Source: Streptomyces spiramyceticus (lineage in GTDB: Bacteria > Actinomycetota > Actinomycetes > Streptomycetales > Streptomycetaceae). Taken from it: a stretch of DNA of 64,000 nt. Of the stretch, positions 54,101-64,000 are shown piece after piece. Under the pieces are notes generated by a model. That model made no database searches and was not told where the DNA came from. It saw only the letters and a list, made by a program, of their open reading frames with translations. Within the stretch, counting starts at the first letter, position 1, and the number at the start of each line of letters is the position of its first letter. Made by a program: the position numbers and the translations under genes. The stretch spans positions 5,071,501-5,135,500 of the forward strand of contig NZ_JARBAX010000001.1 of NCBI RefSeq assembly GCF_028807635.1, written 5' to 3'.

Positions 54101-55105
54101 GCCGGCGAGTCCGGAGTCCGGCGGTACGGTCCCGCCGTCGAGCACCACGATCAGGTGCGGCTGGTCGTAGACCGGGTTCGCGTCCCGGTTCCAGCGCGGC
54201 CGGTCGGCCAGCTGGTCCTCCAGCGCCTCCTCCAGCTCACCGAGGTCGTCGAACAGGAGCCGGGCCGAGCCGGCTCCGTCCTTGGCCTTCGGGTGCTGGG
54301 TGTGCGGCAGCCACTTGATCCAGTCCCAGTCCGTGGCGGCGGCGGGATGCGCGACCACGGCAATCATCAGGTCTTCGGGGGAGTGCAGCGTCGCGAGCTG
54401 GGCGATGGCCGCGCGGGCGTTGCCGTACACCGTGTCGGTGTCTCCGGACAGTGCCACGTGGTAGAAGGCGCGCAGCGAGACGGCGACCGGCAGGTCGGCC
54501 AGACTGCCGTGCGCGTCGAGGAAGGCCTTCATGGCCGCCGCGGTCAGCGGTTCCAGCTCCTCCTTGGGCGCGGTCTCCGGCGCGGCGAGCGGAGTGGCCA
54601 GCTGCTGGTTGCCGAGCCCCATGCGTACGGAGGCGAAGTCGGCGTCGGTCGGGCGCCGTTCCCACAGCCGCTTGCCGTCGGCGGCCACCGCCCACAGCTG
54701 GTCCGGGTCGGGGTGCTGGAACAGCTGGGTGCGCCGCTGCAGATCCGCGGTCTTGTGCACGTCCTTGCGGACCTGCTCCAGATAGCGGAAGTAGTCGCGC
54801 CGGTCCTGCGCCATCCCCGCGCCGCCGCCCTGCCGGGACTTGGCGAACTGGGCGATGGCCATGGCGAGGGTCGACGCGAGCATCAGACCGCCCACCACCC
54901 GCATGTAGGAGGGCAGGTTCGGCATGAAGAAGAAGCCGACAGAACCCAGCATGCCGAACATCGGCAGCAGGTTCATCAGAACGCTGTCATCGCCCTCCCG
55001 CGGAATCTCGGGCGGCGTCTCCAACTTGACCTCGCCGTCCGGGACAGCAGGCAGCTGTATCCGCGGCTGCCGTTTGATGATGACGACGCTCACCGATGCA
55101 CTCAT
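51149..55105 (-). CDS. eccC: Type VII secretion ATPase EccC
   Basis: A 1,318-residue FtsK/SpoIIIE-type motor. Two transmembrane helices (FGMLGSVGFFFMPNLP and RVVGGLMLASTLAMAIAQF, about 45-87) are followed by a DUF-type domain and three ATPase modules. Their P-loops are GATGSGKSE (about 477), GGPQSGKST (about 829) and GESESGKSA (about 1114). Only the first keeps a Walker B Asp-Glu (IVLDEFSELL); the others read IVDGWATF and IVDDYDLV. This matches the known model in which module 1 drives export and module 3 binds the Esx signal. The ATG at 55105 fits homologues; the open frame continues 63 bases upstream without homology. Confidence 0.94.
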   Translation of the reverse strand: MSASVSVVIIKRQPRIQLPAVPDGEVKLETPPEIPREGDDSVLMNLLPMFGMLGSVGFFFMPNLPSYMRVVGGLMLASTLAMAIAQFAKSRQGGGAGMAQDRRDYFRYLEQVRKDVHKTADLQRRTQLFQHPDPDQLWAVAADGKRLWERRPTDADFASVRMGLGNQQLATPLAAPETAPKEELEPLTAAAMKAFLDAHGSLADLPVAVSLRAFYHVALSGDTDTVYGNARAAIAQLATLHSPEDLMIAVVAHPAAATDWDWIKWLPHTQHPKAKDGAGSARLLFDDLGELEEALEDQLADRPRWNRDANPVYDQPHLIVVLDGGTVPPDSGLAGAEGLQGVTFLEIAPGELEDELRGGLTAYLKPNRMKLYVGHESAYTGKPDELSPEQAESLARQLAAFRVGTAEEGEPLLSNLDFTDLMGIGDAGSVDVSRTWRPRTLHERLRVPIGVGENGEPVMLDLKEASQEGMGPHGLCVGATGSGKSEVLRTLVLGLAVTHSSETLNFILADFKGGATFAGMVDMPHTAAVITNLADDLTLVDRMRDSIMGEMQRRQELLRTAGNYANIHDYEKARAAGAALEPLASLVIVLDEFSELLTAKPDFIDMFIQIGRIGRSLGVHLLLASQRLEEGKLRGLDTYLSYRIGLRTFSAAESRTAIGVPDAYHLPSIPGSGYLRYDTDTMVRFKAAYVSGAYHGEGPSRVHRSTQLRPALFTAQHVALPPQPVIEEPEVNNRVDDALADTVLDVIVSKMENQGPPAHQVWLPPLEEAPSLEQLLPALAVTPERGLTAPEYTALGRLNVPVGLVDKPFEQRRDVLYRDFAGGAGHGLFIGGPQSGKSTLLRTLISSFAFTHTPSEVQFYCLDFGGGGLIAMEDLAHVGGVANRLDAEKVRRTVSEVEGILNAREEYFRANNVDSIQTFRQRRAAGLLPDQHWGDVFLIVDGWATFKTDYEMLEASITDMAMRGLGFGVHVILTASRYTEVRPALKDMLQNRIELRLGDPTESEIDRKVAQNVPASVPGRGLSPDKLHFMTALPRVDGSSETEDLADATGVLIRGINENWQGSPAPTVRLLPTVLEADRLPKGFEHPERGVAFGIDESALAPVFVDFEADPHFIVFGESESGKSAVLRLLIKQITERYTPDQAKIVMGDYRRAHLEGVPESHLSRYCASAPALTETLEGLAGSLSRRMPGPDVTPEQLRNRSWYNSPDAFVIVDDYDLVATGMNPLSPLLEYLPFARDVGLRVIIARASGGASRSLYEPVMQRLRELGAQGLVLSGDRTEGALLGNISPSQLPPGRGHFHTRRRSGQMIQTGWLPPRY

Positions 55106-55360
55106 CCTTCGCGATTGCTGTGTCTTCCCGGGTGCAACCCCCGGACCCCCGGCCCGAAGAGCAGGCACGCGTAGGCGTTGATCCTACTGTTACGCCCATG
55201 CGCGAAGGGAGTCAGGAGGAAGGCCGGAGCGTGGAGATGCGGGGGAGGGCGAGGAGGAATGAGGGAGGCGGGGCCTTTGCCCCCTTGAGCAACCGATATG
55301 GTGGCGCTCCGCGTCGTACGAGCGGCGTAAGGAAGCTTGTCTAGCAGGGGGAACTACCAG

Positions 55361-56818
55361 GTGAGCACGGGCACATCGACGGGTTTCTGCCGAGTCACCG
55401 TCGCAGCACCGGACAGCCGAATCGATGTGGCGCTGCCGGAGGACCTGCCGATCCAGGACATCTACCCGGAGATCATCAGGCTCTCGGGGATGGCCCAGTC
55501 CGACAACAGCCTTGCCGGCTACCACCTCGTACGCCGCGACGGCCATGTGCTCGACGCCAGCCGTTCGTTGCTGGAGCACCGGGTCCGGGACGGCGAGGTG
55601 CTGTTGCTGCGGACGTTCGCCGATTCGCTGCCGCCGGCCGTACATGACGACGTGGTCGACGCGGTCGCCACCGCCGTCAAGCAGGACCTCCGCAGCTGGA
55701 ACGACAACCTGATGCGGGTGGCCGGCCTTGTCGCCGGCGTGCTGCTGCTGACGATGCTCGGCTTCGTGTTCTGGTTCGCCGATCCGCTCCGGCACGACAT
55801 GCACGGCCTCCAGGGCATAGTCGCCGGTGTGGTCGCACTGGCCCTGACGGCACTCGCAGGCGTACGTGCCCGGGTGTACGAGGACCGGGGATCGGCCGTC
55901 GCACTGGGCATCGCCGCACTGCCGCACGCACTTATCGCCGGCTCCGGCGTCATTCCGCAGGACGCGGGCGAAGGCCCCGGCAGGCTCCAGTTCCTCGTCG
56001 GCTGCGTTGCCGTACTGCTCTTCTCCGTCGTACTGATCATGCTGCTGCCGCAGGGAGACGCCCCGTTCGTCGCCGCGGCGCTGGCCGCCACGATCGGCAC
56101 GCTCGCCGCGTTCTGCGGAGTACTCACCGAGGCGCAGCCCCGCGAGATCGCGGCCGGCACCTCGGTCGTCGCCCTGGCTGTCGTCGGCTTCCTGCCGGGC
56201 TGGTCGGCCCGCTTCGCCAAGCTGCCGATCGGTTTCCGTAATCCGGAGGACCTCGCCAGGGCCCGTCGCGAGGGCCAGGAGGGCAGCCTCGAAGCCGTCG
56301 ACGTCCAGCGCATCGTCGCCCAGACCAGCCGTGGCCACGAGCTGCTCCTCGGCCTGGTCGGCGGCTGCGCCGTCGTCATCGTCGGCGCCGGCGGCGCCGT
56401 ACTCGGCTTCAGCGACAGCGGCTGGGCCCAGCTCATGGCCCTGGTCACCGCACTCGCCGCGCTCCTTCGGGCACGCCTGTTCCGCTACACCGCCCAGGTC
56501 GCCTGCCTGCTGGTGGCCGGCGTCCTCACGACCGGCCTGCTGGTGCTCGGCCTCGCGATCTCGCCCCCGCTGGAGATCATCAAGGACCTGGCCCTGGGCA
56601 ACTCCGCGGGCATCGACGTACGGACCCTGTGGCTCGGCGCCTCGGTCGCCGTCGGCGCCCTGCTCCTGATCGCGATCGCCCTGATCGTTCCGCAGAAGGG
56701 CCTCTCGCCCTTCTGGGGCCGCATGCTGGACCTCGCGGATTCGCTGGTGCTGCTCTCCTTGATCCCGATCTGCCTGGCCGTCCTCGACGTGTACGCCAAG
56801 GTCCGCGGCGGCGTCTGA
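55361..56818 (+). CDS. eccD: Type VII secretion channel protein EccD
   Basis: A 485-residue protein. A ubiquitin-like cytoplasmic domain (CRVTVAAPDSRIDVALPEDL, PIQDIYPEIIRLSGM, ending VRDGEVLLLRTFADSLPP) is followed by about eleven transmembrane helices, starting MRVAGLVAGVLLLTMLGFVF and ending LADSLVLLSLIPICLAVLDV. The GTG with GGGGGA eight bases upstream is used. It diverges from eccC across 255 bases. It forms the membrane pore of the machine. A leaderless extension of the frame upstream lacks homology. Confidence 0.93.
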   Translation: MSTGTSTGFCRVTVAAPDSRIDVALPEDLPIQDIYPEIIRLSGMAQSDNSLAGYHLVRRDGHVLDASRSLLEHRVRDGEVLLLRTFADSLPPAVHDDVVDAVATAVKQDLRSWNDNLMRVAGLVAGVLLLTMLGFVFWFADPLRHDMHGLQGIVAGVVALALTALAGVRARVYEDRGSAVALGIAALPHALIAGSGVIPQDAGEGPGRLQFLVGCVAVLLFSVVLIMLLPQGDAPFVAAALAATIGTLAAFCGVLTEAQPREIAAGTSVVALAVVGFLPGWSARFAKLPIGFRNPEDLARARREGQEGSLEAVDVQRIVAQTSRGHELLLGLVGGCAVVIVGAGGAVLGFSDSGWAQLMALVTALAALLRARLFRYTAQVACLLVAGVLTTGLLVLGLAISPPLEIIKDLALGNSAGIDVRTLWLGASVAVGALLLIAIALIVPQKGLSPFWGRMLDLADSLVLLSLIPICLAVLDVYAKVRGGV

Positions 56819-57004
56819 CCCCCACGGGCGGCCGTCAGGGGCACTCGCATCTGCTGGTAAGCTGCATGACGGCCGCTTGTGTATGCGCCCCCGGAACATC
56901 CGGAGGCTGCGCCCAGCGGATCCCCGCCTCCCGAGTAACGGAAGCTCCCCAGAGAATTCGACCTGGGGCACTCGATGGCAATACGAAGACCAAGAGGAGT
57001 ACGC
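56819..57004 (+). promoter_or_regulatory. rpsO leader region
   Basis: A 186-base leader before rpsO. It includes GGCGGCCGTC and later GACGGCCGC, which can pair over about 50 bases, and further GC-rich pairing (CCCCGGAACATCCGGAGG). rpsO genes are autoregulated by S15 binding to their leader in several bacteria; whether this one is cannot be told. The site AGAGGAG before the GTG is clear. Confidence 0.45.
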
Positions 57005-57295
57005 GTGCCGCTCGACGCCGCTACGAAGAAGCAGATCATGACCGAGTTCGCTCAGAAGGAAGGCGACACCGGCTCCCCCGAGGTCCAGGTCGCCATGCTT
57101 TCGCGCCGGATCTCGGACCTCACCGAGCACCTCAAGACGCACAAGCACGACCACCACTCCCGCCGTGGTCTGCTGATCCTGGTCGGCCAGCGTCGCCGCC
57201 TGCTTCAGTACCTGGCCAAGAAGGACATCCAGCGCTTCCGTGCCCTGGTCGACCGCCTCGGCATCCGCCGTGGCGCGGCCGGCGGCGCCAAGTAA
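57005..57295 (+). CDS. rpsO: 30S ribosomal protein S15
   Basis: A 96-residue S15 with the invariant helices ([60 protein letters not shown]). The GTG at 57005 is chosen over the upstream ATG in the same frame because S15 begins PLDAATKK and an AGAGGAG site is six bases ahead. It binds 16S rRNA helices 20-22 and is followed by the pnp hairpin and pnp. Confidence 0.95.
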   Translation: MPLDAATKKQIMTEFAQKEGDTGSPEVQVAMLSRRISDLTEHLKTHKHDHHSRRGLLILVGQRRRLLQYLAKKDIQRFRALVDRLGIRRGAAGGAK

Positions 57296-57308
57296 GACGG
57301 ACGTCGTG

Positions 57309-57346
57309 AAGGGAGCGGTTCCCCACTTCTAGGGGACCGCTCCCTT
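57309..57346. terminator. rpsO-pnp intergenic hairpin
   Basis: A 15-base-pair stem with a single bulged T (AAGGGAGCGGTTCCCC opposite GGGGACCGCTCCCTT) and loop ACTTCT, followed by a short T-run. In Streptomyces this hairpin between rpsO and pnp is known as a site of RNase III cleavage and partial read-through. It would set the ratio of S15 to polynucleotide phosphorylase transcripts. Confidence 0.88.
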
Positions 57347-57574
57347 TGCTGTACGTGCGAGTCGTACCGGACGCTAAGTAGTCTGGTCGTACACGAACAC
57401 AGAATGAGCGAGAAGCGGCTTCCCCGCCGCCGGTCCTCGGTAGTGGCCCCCGGAGCACATACTCCCCCGGGAGCTTCGATCGAAGACCGGCCCGCAGCTG
57501 AAGCGCTTCTCCGCCACCGTCCCCCGCCACACGGGCTCGGGGACGAAAGACGAAACGTAACGGAGATAACGCTA

Positions 57575-59793
57575 GTGGAGAACGAGACCCACTACGCCGA
57601 GGCCGTCATTGACAACGGCACCTTCGGCACCCGCACCATCCGCTTCGAGACGGGCCGCCTGGCCAAGCAGGCCGCCGGCTCCGCCGTGGCGTACCTGGAC
57701 GACGACACCATGGTGATGTCGGCCACCACCGCTTCCAAGAAGCCCAAGGACCAGCTCGACTTCTTCCCCCTGACGGTGGACGTCGAGGAGCGGATGTACT
57801 CGGCCGGAAAGATTCCCGGCTCCTTCTTCCGTCGCGAGGGCCGGCCCTCCGAGGACGCCGTCCTCACCTGCCGCCTGATCGACCGCCCGCTGCGCCCCTC
57901 CTTCAAGAAGGGCCTGCGCAACGAGATCCAGATCGTCGAGACGATCATGGCGCTCAACCCCGACCACCTGTACGACGTGGTCGCGATCAACGCCGCCTCC
58001 TGCTCCACGATCCTGGCCGGTCTGCCCTTCTCCGGCCCGATCGGCGCCACCCGTGTCGCCCTGATCAAGGGCCAGTGGGTCGCGTTCCCGACGCACACCG
58101 AGCTCGAGGACGCCGTCTTCGACATGGTGGTCGCGGGCCGCGTCCTGGAGGACGGCGACGTCGCGATCATGATGGTCGAGGCCGAGGCCACCGAGAAGAC
58201 GGTCCAGCTCGTCAAGGACGGCGCCGAGGCCCCGACCGAGGAGATCGTCGCCGCCGGTCTCGAGGCCGCGAAGCCGTTCATCAAGGTCCTCTGCAAGGCC
58301 CAGTCGGACCTCGCAGGCAAGGCTGCCAAGCCCACCGGTGAGTTCCCGGTCTTCCTCGAGTACGAGGACGACGTGCTGGAGGCGCTGACCGCCGCCGTCA
58401 AGTCCGAGCTCGCGCAGGCGCTCACCATCGCCGGCAAGCAGGACCGTGAGAACGAGCTCGACCGCATCAAGGAGATCGCAGCCGAGAAGCTGCTCCCGGC
58501 CTTCGAGGGCCGCGAGAAGGAGATCTCCGGTGCCTACCGCGCGCTGACCAAGTCCCTGGTCCGCGAGCGCGTCATCAAGGACAAGGTCCGCATCGACGGC
58601 CGTGGCGTCACGGACATCCGTACGCTCGCCGCCGAGGTCGAGGCCATCCCGCGCGTGCACGGCTCGGCGCTGTTCGAGCGTGGCGAGACCCAGATCCTGG
58701 GCGTCACCACCCTCAACATGCTCCGCATGGAGCAGCAGCTGGACACCCTCTCCCCGGTGACCCGCAAGCGCTACATGCACAACTACAACTTCCCGCCGTA
58801 CTCCGTCGGTGAGACCGGCCGCGTGGGCTCGCCCAAGCGCCGCGAGATCGGCCACGGTGCGCTCGCCGAGCGCGCCATCGTGCCGGTGCTGCCGACGCGC
58901 GAGGAGTTCCCGTACGCGATCCGTCAGGTCTCCGAGGCGCTGGGCTCCAACGGCTCGACGTCCATGGGCTCCGTCTGCGCCTCCACCATGTCGCTGCTGA
59001 ACGCCGGTGTGCCGCTCAAGGCCCCCGTCGCCGGCATCGCCATGGGCCTGATCTCGCAGGAGATCGACGGCAAGACGCACTACGTCGCCCTCACCGACAT
59101 CCTCGGTGCGGAGGACGCGTTCGGTGACATGGACTTCAAGGTCGCCGGTACGAAGGAATTCGTCACCGCCCTCCAGCTCGACACCAAGCTGGACGGCATC
59201 CCGGCCTCCGTCCTGGCCGCGGCCCTCAAGCAGGCCCGCGACGCCCGCCTCCACATCCTCGACGTGATGATGGAAGCGATCGACACGCCGGACGAGATGT
59301 CCCCGAACGCCCCGCGGATCATCACCGTCAAGATCCCCGTGGACAAGATCGGTGAGGTCATCGGCCCCAAGGGCAAGATGATCAACCAGATCCAGGAGGA
59401 CACCGGCGCCGACATCACGATCGAGGACGACGGCACCATCTACATCGGTGCCCAGGTCGGCTCGCAGGCCGAGGCGGCCCGCGCGACGATCAACGCGATC
59501 GCGAACCCGACCATGCCGGAGGTCGGCGAGCGTTACCTGGGTACGGTCGTCAAGACCACCACCTTCGGTGCCTTCGTCTCCCTGATGCCCGGCAAGGACG
59601 GTCTGCTGCACATCTCGCAGATCCGTAAGCTCGCCGGCGGCAAGCGCGTGGAGAACGTCGAGGACGTGCTCGGTGTGGGCCAGAAGGTCCAGGTCGAGAT
59701 CGCCGAGATCGACTCCCGCGGCAAGCTCTCCCTCGTCCCCGTGATCGAGGGCGAAGAGGGCTCCGAGGCCGACCAGAAGGCCGACGCCGACCA

Positions 59794-59797
<4 letters not shown>
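57575..59797 (+). CDS. pnp: Polynucleotide phosphorylase
   Basis: A 740-residue 3'-5' exoribonuclease/polymerase. It has two RNase PH domains (start [20 protein letters not shown]; second with [20 protein letters not shown] and [20 protein letters not shown]), a KH domain ([20 protein letters not shown]) and an S1 domain ([20 protein letters not shown]). The start is a GTG following GGAGATAAC; the frame is open further upstream but lacks homology. In streptomycetes this enzyme is also reported to synthesise RNA tails (guanosine pentaphosphate synthetase activity). It is coupled to the M16 peptidase by a GTGA overlap. Confidence 0.96.
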
Positions 59798-61949
<2,152 letters not shown>

Positions 61950-61963
61950 CGGCACGAACAGCC

Positions 61964-62404
61964 ATGCGCGCAAAGATCACGTACTTCATCCTGGCCGCCG
62001 TCCTGGTCGTCTACCTCGTCCTGGCCGGCAGCCGCGGGTACTTCCTCATCCGGGAAGGCACCGCCCTCACCGTCACCTTCGGCATTGCGGTGCTGGTCCT
62101 GCCGGCCATCGGCATCTGGTTCCTCTGGCACACCACGCAGTTCGCCCGCAAGGCGGACCTGTTGTCGGCGAAGCTGGAAGCCGAAGGCGGCCTGCCCGTC
62201 GACGAGTTGGTACGTACGCCCGGTGGACGCATCGACCGCGACTCCGCCGACGCGGTCTTCGCCAGGCGCCGCGCGGAGACCGAGGACACCCCGGACGACT
62301 GGCGTTCCTGGTTCCGGCTCGCCATCGCCTACTACGACGCACGGGACACCCCGCGCGCCCGCAAGGCGATGCAGCACGCGATCGCGCTTCACGACGGCAA
62401 GTGA
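61964..62404 (+). CDS. Membrane protein with a C-terminal helical repeat
   Basis: A 146-residue protein with two transmembrane helices (ITYFILAAVLVVYLVLAGS and TFGIAVLVLPAIGIWFLWH), followed by a cytoplasmic helical part (DWRSWFRLAIAYYDARDTPR, ARKAMQHAIALHDG) that resembles one TPR unit. It starts 14 bases after dapB, so it is in the same operon. Its TGA stop lies inside the first bases of a 58-base palindrome that ends the operon. Function unknown. Confidence 0.85.
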   Translation: MRAKITYFILAAVLVVYLVLAGSRGYFLIREGTALTVTFGIAVLVLPAIGIWFLWHTTQFARKADLLSAKLEAEGGLPVDELVRTPGGRIDRDSADAVFARRRAETEDTPDDWRSWFRLAIAYYDARDTPRARKAMQHAIALHDGK

Positions 62405-62458
62405 GGACATGTGAGAGGGGGGCGTCCGGCCGGACGCCCCCCTCTCACATGTCCTCAC
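62401..62458. terminator. 58-base perfect palindrome, bidirectional terminator
   Basis: Two 29-base arms, GTGAGGACATGTGAGAGGGG plus GGCGTCCGG and the exact complement, meet with no loop. It includes the stop codon of the rightward membrane-protein gene and faces the leftward gene after it, so it can end transcription from both sides. The central part carries a G6/C6 block. Confidence 0.95.
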
Positions 62459-62479
62459 GCACGGATCACGCGCGCTGGA

Positions 62480-63037
62480 TCATGCGCGTCGGTACTCGTC
62501 CCCCCAGGCCTCGACCGTGTCGGCAGCCCGGTCGAAGGCTTCCACCCGGGACAGGAAATCCGCGTTGTGATCGGTGAGCAGCGTCAGCTGCTCACCGCCC
62601 TGCCGCGCCAGTACGAGCGCCTGCCCCTGTACGGTGCGCGGCAGCCCGAGCCACCGCACCGGCTGCTGGACCGTCCGCACCGTCGTGGCACGGTCCCACG
62701 CCACCGTGGTCGTCGCGAAGAACCCCACGCGCCGCAGCCCGTGCTTGCTGACCCAGGCGCCCACGCGCAGCATCCGCAGGGCGGCGGTGATCAACAGGAC
62801 GGCGATGCCGAGACAGAGGCCGGCCCCCGGCAGCGCACCGGCGAAGGCGATGACCATCGTCGCCAGCAGGATGAACGACGCCAGCAGCAGAAGCAGGGCC
62901 GAGGCCCCGACGCGCCACGGACCGGGACGGTAGGGCCGCCGCCATTGATCGTGGTCGTCGAAGGGCAGCGCGACATCGTCGGAGGTCTCACCGGACGCTT
63001 CAAAAGCACGGTCGGCCGTCAGGAAGGGCAGGGGCAC
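62480..63037 (-). CDS. PH-domain-like membrane protein
   Basis: A 185-residue protein. The cytoplasmic head (DVALPFDDHDQWRRPYRPGP) is followed by two transmembrane helices (ALLLLLASFILLATMVIAFA and GAGLCLGIAVLLITAALRML). A strand-rich domain follows (VSKHGLRRVGFFATTTVAWD, RTVQGQALVLARQGGEQLTL), ending in helix AFDRAADTVEAWGDEYRR. The arrangement resembles bacterial PH (bPH) proteins; no catalytic residues are seen. It converges on the dapB operon at the palindrome. Confidence 0.8.
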   Translation of the reverse strand: MPLPFLTADRAFEASGETSDDVALPFDDHDQWRRPYRPGPWRVGASALLLLLASFILLATMVIAFAGALPGAGLCLGIAVLLITAALRMLRVGAWVSKHGLRRVGFFATTTVAWDRATTVRTVQQPVRWLGLPRTVQGQALVLARQGGEQLTLLTDHNADFLSRVEAFDRAADTVEAWGDEYRRA

Positions 63038-63165
63038 GACTGATCCTCACTCACCAGCACGCTCGATTGGGCTGTGCCCGGTGAGGCTACCGAGGAGGCC
63101 TCCGGCGGGCCACCTCAGGGGTCCATGGGGGTGCCCCCACGCCCGTTCAGGGCAGTGGGGGAGAG

Positions 63166-63357
63166 TCATGCTCCAAGGGCGGGAAGCCCGAAGAGCAAGG
63201 ATCCGGCCAGTCCGGCGACAATGGTGAGGCCCATCAGCGTACGGCCGACGAGCTCGGACGCACTGGGGCGTTCGCGAGGCGGCGGGGTGACATTACTGCG
63301 GAATCGGTCGGCCTCGGCAACGAATGCGAAGGGGACGGACTCTCGCCGGCGCAGCAT
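63166..63357 (-). CDS. Small membrane protein
   Basis: A 63-residue protein with a charged head (RRRESVPFAFVAEADRFRSN, then PPPRERPSASELVGRTLM) and one transmembrane helix (LMGLTIVAGLAGSLLFGLPA). The ATG has an AAGGAG site eight bases upstream, which is the best reason to call it a gene. It diverges from thyX. Function unknown. Confidence 0.7.
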   Translation of the reverse strand: MLRRRESVPFAFVAEADRFRSNVTPPPRERPSASELVGRTLMGLTIVAGLAGSLLFGLPALGA

Positions 63358-63548
63358 AGGGCAGCACTCCTTGTGATTTTTGTGGGGCTCAGGGCTTCTA
63401 CAGAGACAGACGTTCAAAACCGTCCGTCGGTGCCCGATTTCCCGGAATTGACCAAAGCATGTCTGCCGCACTCCGTCCGGCCCTCGCTGTCAGTCCTCCG
63501 TCGTAGAGTGTGGGGCGCCCGAGCGATGTACATGGAAGGACCCCGCCG

Positions 63549-64000
63549 GTGACTGTTACCCCTGATGGCACGCCCATCGAGACCGCCAAGCCCAGCTTCC
63601 GCAGCGAAGTGACCGTCGAGCTGGTGAAGCACACCGCCAGCGACTCCGACGTGCTGTGGGCCGCCCGTGTCTCCACCGCCGGCGAGCAGTCCCTGGAGGA
63701 GCTCAGCAAGGACCCCGAGCGCTCCAAGGGCCTCATCAATTACCTGATGCGGGACCGCCACGGCAGCCCCTTCGAGCACAACTCGATGACCTTCTTCATC
63801 AGCGCGCCGATTTTCGTCTTCCGTGAGTTCATGCGGCACCGCGTCGGGTGGTCGTACAACGAAGAGTCGGGCCGCTACAGGGAGCTGGAGCCGGTCTTCT
63901 ACGTTCCGGGTGAGTCCCGCAAGCTCGTCCAGCAGGGCCGTCCCGGCAAGTACGAATTCGTCGAGGGCACCCCGGAGCAGCAGCAGCTCACCAGCCGCGC
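63549..64000 (+). CDS. thyX: Flavin-dependent thymidylate synthase ThyX (partial)
   Basis: The first 150 residues of a FAD-dependent thymidylate synthase, which makes dTMP with methylene-tetrahydrofolate. It shows SFRSEVTVELVKHTASDSDV, the conserved block RDRHGSPFEHNSMTFFISAP, and REFMRHRVGWSYNEESGRYR, the ThyX signature region with its RHR. The start is a GTG after a GGAAGGA site. It is cut by the right edge. The next gene in Streptomyces is usually dapA. Confidence 0.94.
   Translation, partial: MTVTPDGTPIETAKPSFRSEVTVELVKHTASDSDVLWAARVSTAGEQSLEELSKDPERSKGLINYLMRDRHGSPFEHNSMTFFISAPIFVFREFMRHRVGWSYNEESGRYRELEPVFYVPGESRKLVQQGRPGKYEFVEGTPEQQQLTSR

Noticed and set aside
51206..55174. A 1,322-residue plus-strand frame opposite eccC
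   Set aside because: EccC motifs are all in the minus-strand frame, and this frame is Arg/His-rich nonsense.

Overview
This window is a high-GC actinomycete chromosome, most probably Streptomyces. The evidence is the strong GC bias with GC-rich third codon positions, frequent GTG starts, ATGA/GTGA stop-start couplings, the XRE/DUF397/anti-sigma-kinase gene set, and a gene order (rimP-nusA-ylxR-infB-rbfA-truB-ribF, then a type VII secretion locus, then rpsO-pnp-M16 peptidase-dapB-thyX) that I recall from Streptomyces coelicolor and relatives. No rRNA, tRNA, CRISPR array or prophage was seen.

Layout. 0-2 kb: a catalytically degraded aminoglycoside-kinase-like gene, a ferritin-like DUF4439 gene and a lipoprotein, all leftward. 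2-10.4 kb: the rightward translation operon rimP, nusA, ylxR, infB, a DUF503 gene, rbfA, truB, then ribF. 10.4-16.5 kb: a leftward five-gene peptide/nickel-type ABC importer, with a 197-bp inverted repeat between its two ATPase genes. 16.8-17.8 kb: two small genes. 17.8-30.9 kb: the first half of a type VII secretion system (T7SS, ESX-like). Leftward are eccE, an unnamed 280-residue gene and an EspI-like Pro/Gln-rich ParA ATPase. Rightward are eccB, esxB, esxA, mycP, an ESX-like gene, a PPE-like glycine-rich gene and a second mycosin. 51.1-56.8 kb: the second half, eccC (leftward) and eccD (rightward), diverging. 57-64 kb: rpsO, pnp, an M16 peptidase, dapB, membrane proteins and partial thyX.

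Between the two T7SS halves lies a roughly 20-kb accessory island. It holds a regulatory set (anti-sigma-like kinase, XRE/DUF5753 regulator, DUF397), two decayed transposase genes, and a leftward operon with a WXG100-like protein and a WXG-headed putative effector. Several membrane-protein paralogues follow, one truncated and one double-frameshifted. The island ends in a leftward toxin module: a WXG100-like protein, a toxin of about 1,709 residues carrying both a papain-like glutamine-deamidase domain and a C-terminal PD-(D/E)XK-like nuclease domain, an Imm49 immunity gene, an Imm35/YrhB-like gene, a STAND-like NTPase with an altered Walker A, and a SUKH-4 immunity gene. Two more Imm35-like copies are decayed.

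Reading together: EccB/C/D/E with MycP form the export machine. EsxA/EsxB, the ESX-like/PPE-like pair, the WXG-headed protein and the large toxin are the likely cargo. The immunity genes protect the producer. The interleaved pseudogenes and transposon remnants suggest that this island is the part of the locus that turns over between strains. Functional statements rest on motifs read by eye; no database search was run.
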